Source: Sedimentibacter acidaminivorans
Lineage (GTDB): Bacteria; Bacillota; Clostridia; Tissierellales; Sedimentibacteraceae
Direction of reading: 5' to 3'
Length of the DNA: 64,000 nt
Assembly (NCBI RefSeq): GCF_017873955.1
Contig: NZ_JAGGKS010000001.1
Location: 186,001 to 250,000, forward strand
This document shows, piece by piece, positions 17,259-25,752 of the stretch. Under the pieces are notes generated by a model that saw nothing but the letters and a program-made list of their open reading frames with translations, made no database searches and was not told the DNA's origin. Every line of letters begins with the position of its first letter. The stretch's first letter is position 1. Made by a program: the position numbers and the translations under genes.

Positions 17259-18434
17259 TTACCCTTGTAAAGCAAAGCTACAAAACATCCTAACTCCAAT
17301 TAACAAAGCATCTTCATCAAAATCAAATTTTGGATTATGCATCAAATTTACAAATCCTTTTTTTTCATTTCTTGCTCCTATCCAAACAAAAGCTGATGGG
17401 ATTTTTTGAGCAAAGTATGCAAAATCTTCTGCTCCCATGCTTGATTTTTTGGATTCTGTTACATTATTTTCACCAACTACATTTATAGCAATACCTTTAA
17501 CAATATCCATTACTGCATCATCACTTACTAATACTGGCAATCCATGCAATATATCTAATTTATAAGATGCCCCGGTGTACAAACATATACCTTTTAGAAC
17601 CTTTTCAACACTTTCTAATACGTATTTTCTGCTTTTTTCAGATTGACATCTAATAGTACCACTTAATGAAACTTTTTCTGCTATTATATTTTTAGCTGAA
17701 CCCCCATTTATAGTTCCTATTGAAAAAATAACAGGATCAAATGGATCTATTTTTCTTGAAATAAAGCTTTCCATTTCGTTAATAAATTTTGATGAAATTG
17801 ATATTGCATCAACCGCTTCTTGTGGAATTCCTGCATGTCCTCCTTTTCCTACGATTTCAATTGTAAATTCATCCGTTGAAGCTGTTAGACTTCCATATTT
17901 TATGGGAATGCTACCAAGTTCATATTCTGTAGTAATATGTTGCCCGTAAATATATTTAATTTTAGATAAAAGTCCATTAGTTTCTAAATCTTTGAGCATT
18001 ATTCTTGCACCACCTAAATCAGGACCTTCTTCAGCTGGTTGAAATATAAGTAAAATATCATATTTTAATTTATCTCTATTATTAATTAATACTTCCGATG
18101 CACCCATTAACATTGCAGTGTGTCCATCATGGCCACAAGCATGCATTTTACCAAGATTTTGTGATTTATATTCAACTTCATTTAATTCATCTAAATTAAG
18201 TGCATCAATATCAGCTCTCAGGGCAATTATTTCTCTTGTATTATTGCCTCTTATAATTCCAATTACCCCTACATTTGAAGGAATTATTTCTATTTTTTTG
18301 CTATTTAAAAATTCTGTTATATATTTTTCAGTATTCTTAGTTTCAAAACCTACTTCAGGATGTTTGTGAATATATCTTCTGTATGAAATAAGTTTTTCTT
18401 TTATATTATCTATTTCTTGAAATATCTGATTCAA
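17259..18434 (-). CDS. M20 family amidohydrolase (N-acyl amino acid/hippurate hydrolase-like)
   Basis: 391-residue zinc amidohydrolase of the IAA-amino-acid hydrolase/hippuricase group: HKHPEVGFETKNT, HACGHDGHTAMLMG (metal ligands), PAEEGPDLGG (catalytic and metal-binding Glu), and the late MGAEDFAYFAQKIP. These enzymes remove acyl groups from amino acids or cleave small dipeptides. It is the last gene of the NYN-MerR-permease-hydrolase set and starts with TTG 21 bases after the permease stop, so the permease probably imports its substrate or a related one. Confidence 0.88.
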   Translation of the reverse strand: MNQIFQEIDNIKEKLISYRRYIHKHPEVGFETKNTEKYITEFLNSKKIEIIPSNVGVIGIIRGNNTREIIALRADIDALNLDELNEVEYKSQNLGKMHACGHDGHTAMLMGASEVLINNRDKLKYDILLIFQPAEEGPDLGGARIMLKDLETNGLLSKIKYIYGQHITTEYELGSIPIKYGSLTASTDEFTIEIVGKGGHAGIPQEAVDAISISSKFINEMESFISRKIDPFDPVIFSIGTINGGSAKNIIAEKVSLSGTIRCQSEKSRKYVLESVEKVLKGICLYTGASYKLDILHGLPVLVSDDAVMDIVKGIAINVVGENNVTESKKSSMGAEDFAYFAQKIPSAFVWIGARNEKKGFVNLMHNPKFDFDEDALLIGVRMFCSFALQG

Positions 18435-18455
18435 TTATTTCACTCCTAACAATTT

Positions 18456-19874
18456 CTAAAATGGTCCGTAATTCATTGCAATTGCTCCAAATATAAATAC
18501 AATTTGTAAGATAAAGCAAATTATAAAATATGGTATAATCCATTTATAATATTTATTAATAGGCACTTTTGCCATAGTACATGCTATAAGCACAAAACCT
18601 GTAGGCCAAAAGATATTTGAAAATCCATCCCCAAATTGAAAAATCAATACTGCTATTTGTCTATTTATTCCTATTAAATCTGCTATTGGAATCATGATTG
18701 GCATTGTTGCTGCTGCTTGACCTGATGCAGATGGTATAAGGAAATTTATTAAATTTTGCAATACTAACATACCTACGGAACTTGCATATAATGATAAACT
18801 TTCTAACGCGCTTGCAGCAGAATGTATAATAGTATCTATTATGTTTCCTTTTGTTAAAACAACTAATATACCTCGTGCAACTCCAACTACTAAGGCTGAT
18901 ACAACACCTTTTGACAATCCAGCAACAAGTGTATTAGTAATTTTGTTAGCATTCCACTTATTAACAATTCCTACTAATATGGAAACTATGATGAATATTG
19001 CGGCAATTTCATTTATATACCATTTAAGTTTTATTAAACCGAATGCCATAATTCCTATACCTATAAATAATATACATATTGAAATTTTTCGTTCTTTTGT
19101 AAATGGTGTCTGCATTCTTTCTTCATCTATTTCAACATCAGAGTAATCTAAACCAGCTACTATGCTTTTTGAAGGATCTTTCTGGATTTTTTTCGCATAT
19201 GTTAATACATAAACAATAGTAACTGTAGTCATAACAACTAATACTAATATCCTATATCCTATTCCTGAAAAAAGAGGTAATTCTGCAATCGTTTGAGCTA
19301 CTCCTACACTAAAAGGGTTAACAGTCGCTGATGAAAATCCTACACCAACAGGTAGCAATGAAATTCCAAGAGCAACCAATGCATCATACCCTAGAGCTAG
19401 ACTAAGTGCTAAAAAAACAGGTATAAATGCTATAATTTCCTCATACGACATCGTTCCCGTGGATGCCCATGCAGATAATACAATCATTATCATAATCAAT
19501 ATAGCTGTTGCATATTTTGGTTTAGCTTGAGTTTTCCTAACCATTAAAGCTATACTTGCATCTAAAGCACCTGTTTGCTCAATAAGATACAAACATGAAA
19601 AAGCTGAAAAAATCAAAAATGTTATGTTAGAAGCTTGTATCAAACCTTCTATCAAAGCTACGAACATTTTAAAAGGGTTTACAGGCGTACTATCCATATA
19701 AGCAAATGAATCTGGATCAATTACCATTCGATTTGATACATCGTCTAATACCCTTTGATACTGTCCTGCAGGTACTATATACGTAAGTATGCAAACAATT
19801 ACTATTATAGCCAATAAAATAACAAAAACATGTGGAAATTCTCTTTTTCTTTCTTGTATTACTTTTCTTTTCAT
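18456..19874 (-). CDS. YfcC-type (C4-dicarboxylate/basic amino acid carrier family) permease
   Basis: 472-residue integral membrane protein of the YfcC/DcuC-like group, with N-terminal FPHVFVILLAIIVI, the luminal IVPAGQYQR, and the C-terminal LIPSASGQAAATMPIMIPIADLIG that is diagnostic for the family (about 11-12 helices). Members are annotated as carriers of carboxylates, arginine/ornithine or peptides; the actual solute is unknown. The ATG at 19874 has AGGAGG six bases upstream. A MerR-type promoter-operator precedes it and a peptidase/amidohydrolase follows. Confidence 0.85.
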   Translation of the reverse strand: MKRKVIQERKREFPHVFVILLAIIVIVCILTYIVPAGQYQRVLDDVSNRMVIDPDSFAYMDSTPVNPFKMFVALIEGLIQASNITFLIFSAFSCLYLIEQTGALDASIALMVRKTQAKPKYATAILIMIMIVLSAWASTGTMSYEEIIAFIPVFLALSLALGYDALVALGISLLPVGVGFSSATVNPFSVGVAQTIAELPLFSGIGYRILVLVVMTTVTIVYVLTYAKKIQKDPSKSIVAGLDYSDVEIDEERMQTPFTKERKISICILFIGIGIMAFGLIKLKWYINEIAAIFIIVSILVGIVNKWNANKITNTLVAGLSKGVVSALVVGVARGILVVLTKGNIIDTIIHSAASALESLSLYASSVGMLVLQNLINFLIPSASGQAAATMPIMIPIADLIGINRQIAVLIFQFGDGFSNIFWPTGFVLIACTMAKVPINKYYKWIIPYFIICFILQIVFIFGAIAMNYGPF

Positions 19875-19935
19875 AAATGTCCTCCTATCATTTTTATACA
19901 ACGTTTTCTCGAGCGCTCTAAACGTCCATAACATA

Positions 19936-19969
19936 ACAATAAACTATTGAGTTGCTCCAATGTCAATAG
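19936..19969 (-). promoter_or_regulatory. MerR-type promoter with 19-bp spacer and operator dyad
   Basis: -35 TTGACA (19961-19966) and -10 TATTGT (19936-19941) are 19 bases apart, the over-long spacer characteristic of MerR-activated promoters, and the spacer is spanned by a dyad CTATTGA / TCAATAG (19944-19950 and 19963-19969). The neighbouring MerR protein is the obvious candidate regulator. A GAGCGCTC palindrome lies downstream near 19910. Confidence 0.8.
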
Positions 19970-19986
19970 TTTATTTTGTATTTTTT

Positions 19987-20811
19987 TTATTTTATTGGTA
20001 TATATACTTCATAATAATCACAATTATTATAAATATTATTTTTGAATGAAATAGCTCTAAGCAATACAGGACCGTCTATTTCCATACGTTTTTGTTCAAC
20101 ATATTCTCTTATTTTAAGTATGGCGCTGTAATCCTTATTTGTATAAAATTTCACTACTGAGGTCAACCATTTTTTTGGTTTAATTATATTAAAATCTTTA
20201 TGAGGAAAATCTTCTTTTGAAATTAACTCTTCTTCATCTTTTAAGCTTAATGCATATTTATAATATTTTCTGCTTTCTTTAACATTATTATAAAACATAT
20301 CTGATAAAAACAGCTCTTTATCTATACAAAAAGTAAACAAAGGTACATGCATCATAGTCAAATTTTGAAAATAGGACATATTTTCTATTACTGAACCATT
20401 TGGTTCTTCAATTTCTCTGTAGATTATATTAGGATTTTCTGATAATTTTATAACGTTAATGTTTTCAATGGCATTATTAAAGCACTTTCTATAATCGTTT
20501 ATAACACTTTTTAGCTGCTGTAATTTTTTTATTTTATCATCAATTCTTTGCTCGTGGTCTTCTATTACGCTTGCAGCATATTTTAAAGAACTATCATTTA
20601 ACATTGTATTTATATCTTTTAATGGTAACTCTATGTTTTTCAATTTAAAAACATATGAAAAACAAATTATGTCACCTCTGCTATAATATCTATAATTGTT
20701 ATTCTTATCTTTCTTAGGTGATATAATTCCTAGTTTATCATAGTATCTTATGGTATCATTTGTAACTCCAAAATATTTAGCTATTTCACTAACAAGATAT
20801 TTTTCTTTCAT
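19987..20811 (-). CDS. MerR family transcriptional regulator with effector-binding domain
   Basis: 274 residues: an N-terminal MerR winged helix (LVSEIAKYFGVTNDTIRYYD), a coiled-coil dimerisation helix (~residues 80-115), and a ~150-residue C-terminal domain ending in a YYEVYIPIK strand, as in BmrR/GyrI-type small-molecule sensors. The ATG at 20811 is preferred (GGGGG five bases upstream). It precedes the YfcC permease gene, whose promoter has the elongated MerR spacer, so it most likely activates permease and hydrolase in response to a ligand bound by the C-terminal domain. Confidence 0.88.
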   Translation of the reverse strand: MKEKYLVSEIAKYFGVTNDTIRYYDKLGIISPKKDKNNNYRYYSRGDIICFSYVFKLKNIELPLKDINTMLNDSSLKYAASVIEDHEQRIDDKIKKLQQLKSVINDYRKCFNNAIENINVIKLSENPNIIYREIEEPNGSVIENMSYFQNLTMMHVPLFTFCIDKELFLSDMFYNNVKESRKYYKYALSLKDEEELISKEDFPHKDFNIIKPKKWLTSVVKFYTNKDYSAILKIREYVEQKRMEIDGPVLLRAISFKNNIYNNCDYYEVYIPIK

Positions 20812-20841
20812 ACATGCCCCCAAGAAATAACTTTATTTTAT

Positions 20842-21756
20842 TTATTTCTTTTTATAATTTCTTTTTCTCTTTTTTTGAATATTTAAAGTTTTTGTATCTA
20901 ATTGTTGAGATGAGTTTTGTTTTATGGAAACCCACATTGCTGTTCCTTCTTTTCCCTTTGTATGGATATCAAGAAAATCAAATTTCTTTAAAAATTTTGA
21001 CAGTTTAGTATCTCCATAGTTTCTTACATCAAAATCAGGATATCTTCTTGCCAATCTATTTCCAACTTCTCCCATACTCATACTTTGATCATCTGCATCA
21101 ATTTCATTAACCATCTTATAAACTGCCATTTTGATAGTATTTAAATCAGTCATATTCTTTACATTATCGTTTTTATCTTGCACATTACTATTCCTATTCC
21201 ACTTATTATTGCCTTCGAATTCAACTTCATTTTCTTGATTAGTTTCTTGTGTTTTTATGTATTCTTTGTTTAAATTAACTGTGATTTTATCTTTTTCCTG
21301 CGCTAAGCTTTTATTCTCAGTTTCTGCGAGAACATCAAGATATTTAAATTGGTTACAAGATGCAATAAATGGTTTTGGTGTTTTCTTTTCTCCCATTCCT
21401 ACAACGATCATACCAGATTCACGCAATCTTGAAGACAATTTAGTAAAATCACTATCGCTTGAAACTATACAAAATCCTTCTACATTTCCAGAATAAAGTA
21501 TATCCATAGCATCTATAATCATTGCAGAATCTGTAGCATTTTTACCTACCGTATAGCCATATTGTTGTATAGGTGTTACAGAATTCTCCAACAAAACATC
21601 TTTCCATGATGATGTATTAGTTTTAGTCCAATCACCATATATTCTTTTATATGTTGTAATACCATAATTACTTATTTCATCTAATATGTATTTTATATAT
21701 TTTGCCGATACATTATCAGCATCAATTAATACTGCAAAACGTTTTTCATCAACCAT
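20842..21756 (-). CDS. NYN domain (LabA/DUF88-like) protein with C-terminal OST-HTH-like domain
   Basis: 304 residues. Residues ~5-145 form a NYN/PIN-like RNase fold with its acidic residues present (VLIDADNVS, TDSAMIIDAMD, SSDSDFT). A low-complexity Asn/Glu linker follows, then residues ~205-280 resemble an OST-HTH/LOTUS RNA-binding domain (GEVGNRLARRYPDFDVRNYG). Bacterial members are probable RNases or RNA-binding regulators; no target is indicated. It has its own promoter and ends 30 bases before merR in the same direction. Confidence 0.88.
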   Translation of the reverse strand: MVDEKRFAVLIDADNVSAKYIKYILDEISNYGITTYKRIYGDWTKTNTSSWKDVLLENSVTPIQQYGYTVGKNATDSAMIIDAMDILYSGNVEGFCIVSSDSDFTKLSSRLRESGMIVVGMGEKKTPKPFIASCNQFKYLDVLAETENKSLAQEKDKITVNLNKEYIKTQETNQENEVEFEGNNKWNRNSNVQDKNDNVKNMTDLNTIKMAVYKMVNEIDADDQSMSMGEVGNRLARRYPDFDVRNYGDTKLSKFLKKFDFLDIHTKGKEGTAMWVSIKQNSSQQLDTKTLNIQKKRKRNYKKK

Positions 21757-21847
21757 ATCTAACTCCCTTTCCGTTTATCTATTATTATGTGTGGTTTTTA
21801 TAAAAAAATTATTAATTAAGGTGAAACAATGATATATTTGTACTCAC

Positions 21848-21876
21848 ATTATAGCATAAAGAATTAATAATCTCAA
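21848..21876 (-). promoter_or_regulatory. sigma-A promoter for the NYN gene
   Basis: -35 TTGAGA (21871-21876), 17-base spacer ending in TGC (extended -10), -10 TATAAT (21848-21853). Confidence 0.75.
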
Positions 21877-21992
21877 TGTTTGTTCGTCTTTCTAATTATC
21901 ATATACTGTACGATTATATTTCTATGTTTATTTAATGAATTTTTAGGGTATACTATTAAAAAAATATATACTAAACGAAAGTTGGAGATACC

Positions 21993-22334
21993 ATGGATGA
22001 ATATATTGAAAATTCAGATGTAATTGAAAAAAATCTTAAGTACTTTATCGAAAATCACGGTGAAATCTATGATTCCTATGAAACCTTCGGAAGGTTGGTA
22101 CATGAAAAGGGTGGACCATTAGATGAAAAAACACGTTGGCTTATTAAAATAGCACTGTCTACAGACTGCCAAAATGAATATTCATTAAGAACACATATAC
22201 TCAAAGCCTTAAAATGTGGCTGTACAAAGGAAGAAATAGAACACACATTGCTATTAGTAGCACCGACATCAGGATTTCCAAAGATGATGCGTGGTCTGCT
22301 TATATTCAGAGAGATTATTGATCAAGGAAAATAA
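21993..22334 (+). CDS. Carboxymuconolactone decarboxylase (AhpD-like) family protein
   Basis: 113-residue all-helical protein of the CMD family: FGRLVHEKGGPLDEKTRWLI, then STDCQNEYSLRTHILKAL, then TKEEIEHTLLLV. The His of the RTH segment is kept, but the CxxC redox pair of AhpD-type peroxidase partners is absent, so it is not an AhpD thiol reductase. Such small members often act on carbon compounds or have unknown roles. TTGGAG precedes the ATG. It stands alone, convergent with the COG2426 gene. Confidence 0.82.
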   Translation: MDEYIENSDVIEKNLKYFIENHGEIYDSYETFGRLVHEKGGPLDEKTRWLIKIALSTDCQNEYSLRTHILKALKCGCTKEEIEHTLLLVAPTSGFPKMMRGLLIFREIIDQGK

Positions 22335-22371
22335 TTATTTCTTCCGCAAACGATGGTTCGGTGGATTATAT

Positions 22372-22860
22372 CTACCACCCAAATAAATTAAACATCCCAA
22401 AGCTTAATGACATAATTATTATTGATGCTATTAAGTTACCAATTAATATTGTTGGAAATGCATATTTAAATCTGAGGTCAAGTAGTGATGCAATAAGACT
22501 ACCGGTCCATACTCCAGTACCTGGCAATGGAATTGCCACAAATATAAAAAGTCCAAAGTAACCATACTTTTTTACATTTCCACTTTTATTCATTGATTTA
22601 TGTATTAATTTATTTATCATCTTTTTAAATGTTTTTGTTTTCTTTAAATAATTGAATATAGGTCTAATTGTAAATAATATTAGCGGTACTGGAATCATAC
22701 TTCCTAAGAACGCAAGAAATGTCGCATGTAACGGTGTCATTCCTAATGCAATTCCAATAGGTATTGCTCCTTTAACTTCTATAATTGGTATTGCTGCAGT
22801 AAATATTACTTTAAATTCATTAGAAAGCAGAGCTAAAAAATCTATTAAAAATTCTGGCAT
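22372..22860 (-). CDS. COG2426 small multidrug-export family membrane protein
   Basis: 162 residues, about four helices, matching the Sm_multidrug_ex (COG2426) family: IPIIEVKGAIPIGIALGM at the N terminus and FVAIPLPGTGVWTGSLIASL in the middle, the two conserved re-entrant loops. Family function is not established despite its name; the motifs resemble those of DedA/VTT proteins. GAGG precedes the ATG. Confidence 0.88.
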   Translation of the reverse strand: MPEFLIDFLALLSNEFKVIFTAAIPIIEVKGAIPIGIALGMTPLHATFLAFLGSMIPVPLILFTIRPIFNYLKKTKTFKKMINKLIHKSMNKSGNVKKYGYFGLFIFVAIPLPGTGVWTGSLIASLLDLRFKYAFPTILIGNLIASIIIMSLSFGMFNLFGW

Positions 22861-22907
22861 ATTATTTTCCTCAATTTGCTTAATTCTTCTTATTTTTCAT
22901 ACAAGAA

Positions 22908-22937
22908 ATTATAGCATGAACTTTATTATTTTGTCTA
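22908..22937 (-). promoter_or_regulatory. sigma-A promoter for the COG2426 gene
   Basis: -10 TATAAT (22908-22913) with TGC directly upstream (extended -10) and a weaker -35 TAGACA (22932-22937), spacer 18. Confidence 0.65.
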
Positions 22938-22990
22938 GTCAAATAAAAGCAAATCAACGGAAGGTTACAGTTTAGATTCGATTAAAGATA

Positions 22991-23029
22991 TAAAGGGATG
23001 AACCTTTTATTCAAAGGTACACCCCTTTA
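22991..23029 (-). terminator. Hairpin after the selenium-sulfur cluster
   Basis: Outer stem TAAAGGG/CCCTTTA and inner stem ACCTTT/AAAGGT (22991-23029) directly after the DUF3343 stop. The following U-tract is weak on the minus strand and better on the plus strand. Confidence 0.5.
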
Positions 23030-23033
23030 TTTA

Positions 23034-23273
23034 TTATTCATTCTCATATACCATCTCATATTTGTTGTTGGAAATTTCTTCGTAAATCCTCTCAATTTCC
23101 GGTTCTATTAGTGTTTCTAGATTTTCATCGTAATTCAATTTAGCACAGATTCCACAGCTTGAACTTAGTTTTCTAGGAACAGGCTGTAATGAGCAATATA
23201 TATTTAATTTTCTCATTTTATAATCGAATTTTAACGCACCAGATTGAGTATGAAAAACTATAGTATATTTCAT
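23034..23273 (-). CDS. DUF3343 (putative Se/S carrier-like) protein
   Basis: 79-residue protein with the family phrase PVPRKLSSSCGICAKLNY; its paired cysteines lie in SSSCGIC. DUF3343 proteins accompany YedF/TusA and selenium genes in anaerobes and are thought to pass sulfur or selenium between partners; this is not proven. The ATG overlaps the tusA stop (ATGA), so translation is coupled. Confidence 0.85.
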   Translation of the reverse strand: MKYTIVFHTQSGALKFDYKMRKLNIYCSLQPVPRKLSSSCGICAKLNYDENLETLIEPEIERIYEEISNNKYEMVYENE

Positions 23274-23479
23274 TTTATTCCTCTAACAACAAAAGCATCA
23301 TCTTTTTCTTCAATCTTAACATTGAATCCATTACTTAAAAGATATTTTTTTACATTAGTCTTTGAAGTGTTATTATCAGTTAATACTTCAATTTCATCAG
23401 AACTTGGATTATTATCTAAAGCTTTTTTAGTCATAAGAACTGGTTGAGGACACGAAGTCCCACATGTATCTATTCTCAT
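23270..23479 (-). CDS. TusA/SirA-like sulfurtransferase (YedF N-domain type)
   Basis: 69-residue single-domain protein with the catalytic CPQPV motif (Cys10) that carries a persulfide or perselenide. It corresponds to the N-terminal half of selenium-cluster YedF, without the DsrE-like second half. Twelve bases after yedE and overlapping the DUF3343 gene, in one operon. Confidence 0.9.
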   Translation of the reverse strand: MRIDTCGTSCPQPVLMTKKALDNNPSSDEIEVLTDNNTSKTNVKKYLLSNGFNVKIEEKDDAFVVRGIK

Positions 23480-23491
23480 ATTTTCACCTCT

Positions 23492-24592
23492 TTAATTATT
23501 TTTTTTAACCAAATCTGAATTTACAACTGAGAGAACTATTAAAAATACAAAACAAATTATAACAGCAATTTGACCATTTGCTGTAGGTCCTTTTCCACTT
23601 GAAGCAAGAGCAAAATTATGTGCAATTGCTGCTCCAACTATCATTCCTAATACTGTCACTGCTGAATCTGAGTTTCCTTCTCCCGAAAGTATAAGCTGTC
23701 TTAACGGGCAACCCCCTAATAGTACAGAACCCCATCCAACCAATAACATTCCTAAAAAATTCCAAAGGCCGTCAGCATGAGCAATAGGTTGTTCAGCAAA
23801 TCCAACTTTGAAACTACCTAAAGCAATATTACCAATAGCTGTAACAACTATAATCGCAACAAAACCAAGCAATAAATAGCTTTGATTAAACATTATTTGA
23901 TCTCTCAATCCGCCAACCATGCAAAGTCTAGTTTTCTGAGCTAAAGCTCCTACTATTAAGCCACATACTAAAGCTATTAAAATTGGTGCATGCTGACTTC
24001 CTGGACCTTCCGTACTAAATAATATGAAAGCTGGTGCTGCAATTAGTAGTATAAATAACCCAATTCCCGCAATAGGCATTACATATCCATCAAATGATGA
24101 AGTTTTATAATTTCTTTTGAGAGTAAAACCTTTATTTAAAAATACAATTCCTATAACTATTCCTGCTGCAAATCCTACTAACCCAACAATTGCATTTAAA
24201 TCTCCCCCGCCTATTCTCAATACCATTCTAAGAGGGCAACCTAAGAACATTAATGCTCCTATCATTACAGCAATACCTAGAAAAAATCTAGTAACTGGTG
24301 ATGATCCTCCCTTTGATTGAAACTCTTTACCTGCCAAAGCTGTAATAAAAGCTCCAATTATTAATCCGATTATTTCTGGTCTTATGTACTGAACTACTGC
24401 TGCTCTATGTAATCCTAAAGCTCCTGCTATATCTCTTTCGAAGCACGCGATGCAAAAGCCCATGTTTTTGGGGTTTCCTAGAGCTACTAATATTATTGCT
24501 ATGATTCCAACTACTGCGCCGGTGAAAACAATACCTTTTTTACTTTCAAAAAAAGATAGTTTTTCTTCTGATAATGTCTTTTCTTTTTCCAT
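23492..24592 (-). CDS. yedE: YedE-type putative selenium/sulfur transporter (YeeE/YedE family)
   Basis: 366 residues, about ten helices in two repeats, each with the conserved GCPLR motif (LGCPLRMVLRIGGGD and GGCPLRQLILSGEG) plus cysteine motifs FCIACFERD and RLCMVGG. This corresponds to the selenium-metabolism YedE group, thought to import a thiosulfate- or selenium-containing anion. The ATG at 24592 fits both the GGAGG site and the promoter; the upstream ATG at 24604 would leave only an ~8-base leader. Confidence 0.88.
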   Translation of the reverse strand: MEKEKTLSEEKLSFFESKKGIVFTGAVVGIIAIILVALGNPKNMGFCIACFERDIAGALGLHRAAVVQYIRPEIIGLIIGAFITALAGKEFQSKGGSSPVTRFFLGIAVMIGALMFLGCPLRMVLRIGGGDLNAIVGLVGFAAGIVIGIVFLNKGFTLKRNYKTSSFDGYVMPIAGIGLFILLIAAPAFILFSTEGPGSQHAPILIALVCGLIVGALAQKTRLCMVGGLRDQIMFNQSYLLLGFVAIIVVTAIGNIALGSFKVGFAEQPIAHADGLWNFLGMLLVGWGSVLLGGCPLRQLILSGEGNSDSAVTVLGMIVGAAIAHNFALASSGKGPTANGQIAVIICFVFLIVLSVVNSDLVKKNN

Positions 24593-24618
24593 TACACCCT
24601 CCATGTCTTTTTAATTGT

Positions 24619-24647
24619 ATTATATTTCACAAACATATAAATGTAAA
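24619..24647 (-). promoter_or_regulatory. sigma-A promoter of the yedE operon
   Basis: -35 TTTACA (24642-24647), 17-base spacer, -10 TATAAT (24619-24624). Confidence 0.75.
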
Positions 24648-24752
24648 ATAGAAAAAAGTTTCTAAAAATGTAAATATTATAACAAATATTCATAATGTTA
24701 CTACGTCATAATTTGTAAAAAAATCATTCACCAAAGTTCTTTACGTAAAAAT

Positions 24753-24778
24753 AAAAACACCCCGAAGGGTGCTTTTTT
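24753..24778 (-). terminator. Terminator of the peptidase-SLH operon
   Basis: GCACCC-TTCG-GGGTGT tetraloop hairpin followed by UUUUAUUUU on the minus strand, overlapping the SLH gene stop. A T-run is also present on the other strand. Confidence 0.9.
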
Positions 24779-25712
24779 AATTACTTATACTATTTAATGC
24801 ATTCAATATAACTGTTACTGCTTCAGCTCTTGTCGCACTTGATTTAGGTCTAAACGTATTATCTGGATATCCTACTAATAGTTTTTCATTCACCGATGTT
24901 GCAACATATTTTATTGCCCAATCTGATATTTGATCTTTATCATCAAATGAAATTTCATACTCTTTAACCTCTAACTTTAATGCATTTACTACCATTACTG
25001 CCATTTGCTCTCTTGTAATTAATTCATTTGGACCAAACAAACTATCACTATATCCCTGTATAATCTTATTATCTAATGCAGAATTAATAAAATCTTTAGC
25101 CCAATGATTTCTAGCATCTTCAAATTTACCTTCCGAAGTAGATTTCATATTAAAAGCTTTAACTAAAACTGTAATAAATTCTGCTCTTGTAATATTATTA
25201 TCAGGCTTGAAAGTTCCATCTGGATAACCATTTATAGAACCGGAAGCAATTATTTTTTTTATATTATCTTCTGCCCAATGACCAGTAATGTCAGTAAACA
25301 CTAATGAATTATCTAGGCTAGCTACATCAGGTCCTTTTTTACTACTTCCTCCACCACCGCCGGATTTTTTGTTGATTACTATATCACTAGTAGTATATTT
25401 TTGCGAACCACAGGTTACTACTGCTTTATATGACCCATTTGGCAAACCAAATTGAAAACTATACTCTCCATTTTCATTTGTCTTACCCTGGTCTATATAG
25501 TACTTTGCATTGTCGCTATTTCTATATACTACAATAGTTATATCTTCGTTAATCTCTTTTAGCTTACCAGCTACAGATATATCATCACCATATAGATCTA
25601 CTTCAATGCTTTCCGAACCTTCAGTAATTGTTTGAGCAAAAACTAAACCGTCAAAAGCCATAAATGCAATCATAAAAACTAACATAACTATTATTTTTTT
25701 ATATTTCATCAT
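24777..25712 (-). CDS. SLH-domain cell-surface protein
   Basis: 311 residues: signal peptide (cut near FAQT), an ~85-residue beta-sandwich resembling a carboxypeptidase-regulatory/CNA-B-like fold (GKTNENGEYSFQFGLPNGSY), a glycine-serine linker, and three SLH domains (DITGHWAEDNIKK, then ARNHWAKDFI, then ISDWAIKYV, each followed by FRP/FGP and TRAE/TREQ). It starts 40 bases after the double peptidase gene and shares its operon, so it may hold or assist that peptidase at the cell wall. Very similar anchoring modules occur in the two other SLH proteins of the window. Confidence 0.9.
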   Translation of the reverse strand: MMKYKKIIVMLVFMIAFMAFDGLVFAQTITEGSESIEVDLYGDDISVAGKLKEINEDITIVVYRNSDNAKYYIDQGKTNENGEYSFQFGLPNGSYKAVVTCGSQKYTTSDIVINKKSGGGGGSSKKGPDVASLDNSLVFTDITGHWAEDNIKKIIASGSINGYPDGTFKPDNNITRAEFITVLVKAFNMKSTSEGKFEDARNHWAKDFINSALDNKIIQGYSDSLFGPNELITREQMAVMVVNALKLEVKEYEISFDDKDQISDWAIKYVATSVNEKLLVGYPDNTFRPKSSATRAEAVTVILNALNSISN

Positions 25713-25752
25713 AACATTCCTCCCTCTTAGGATTTTCTTTATCTCGGACTCC

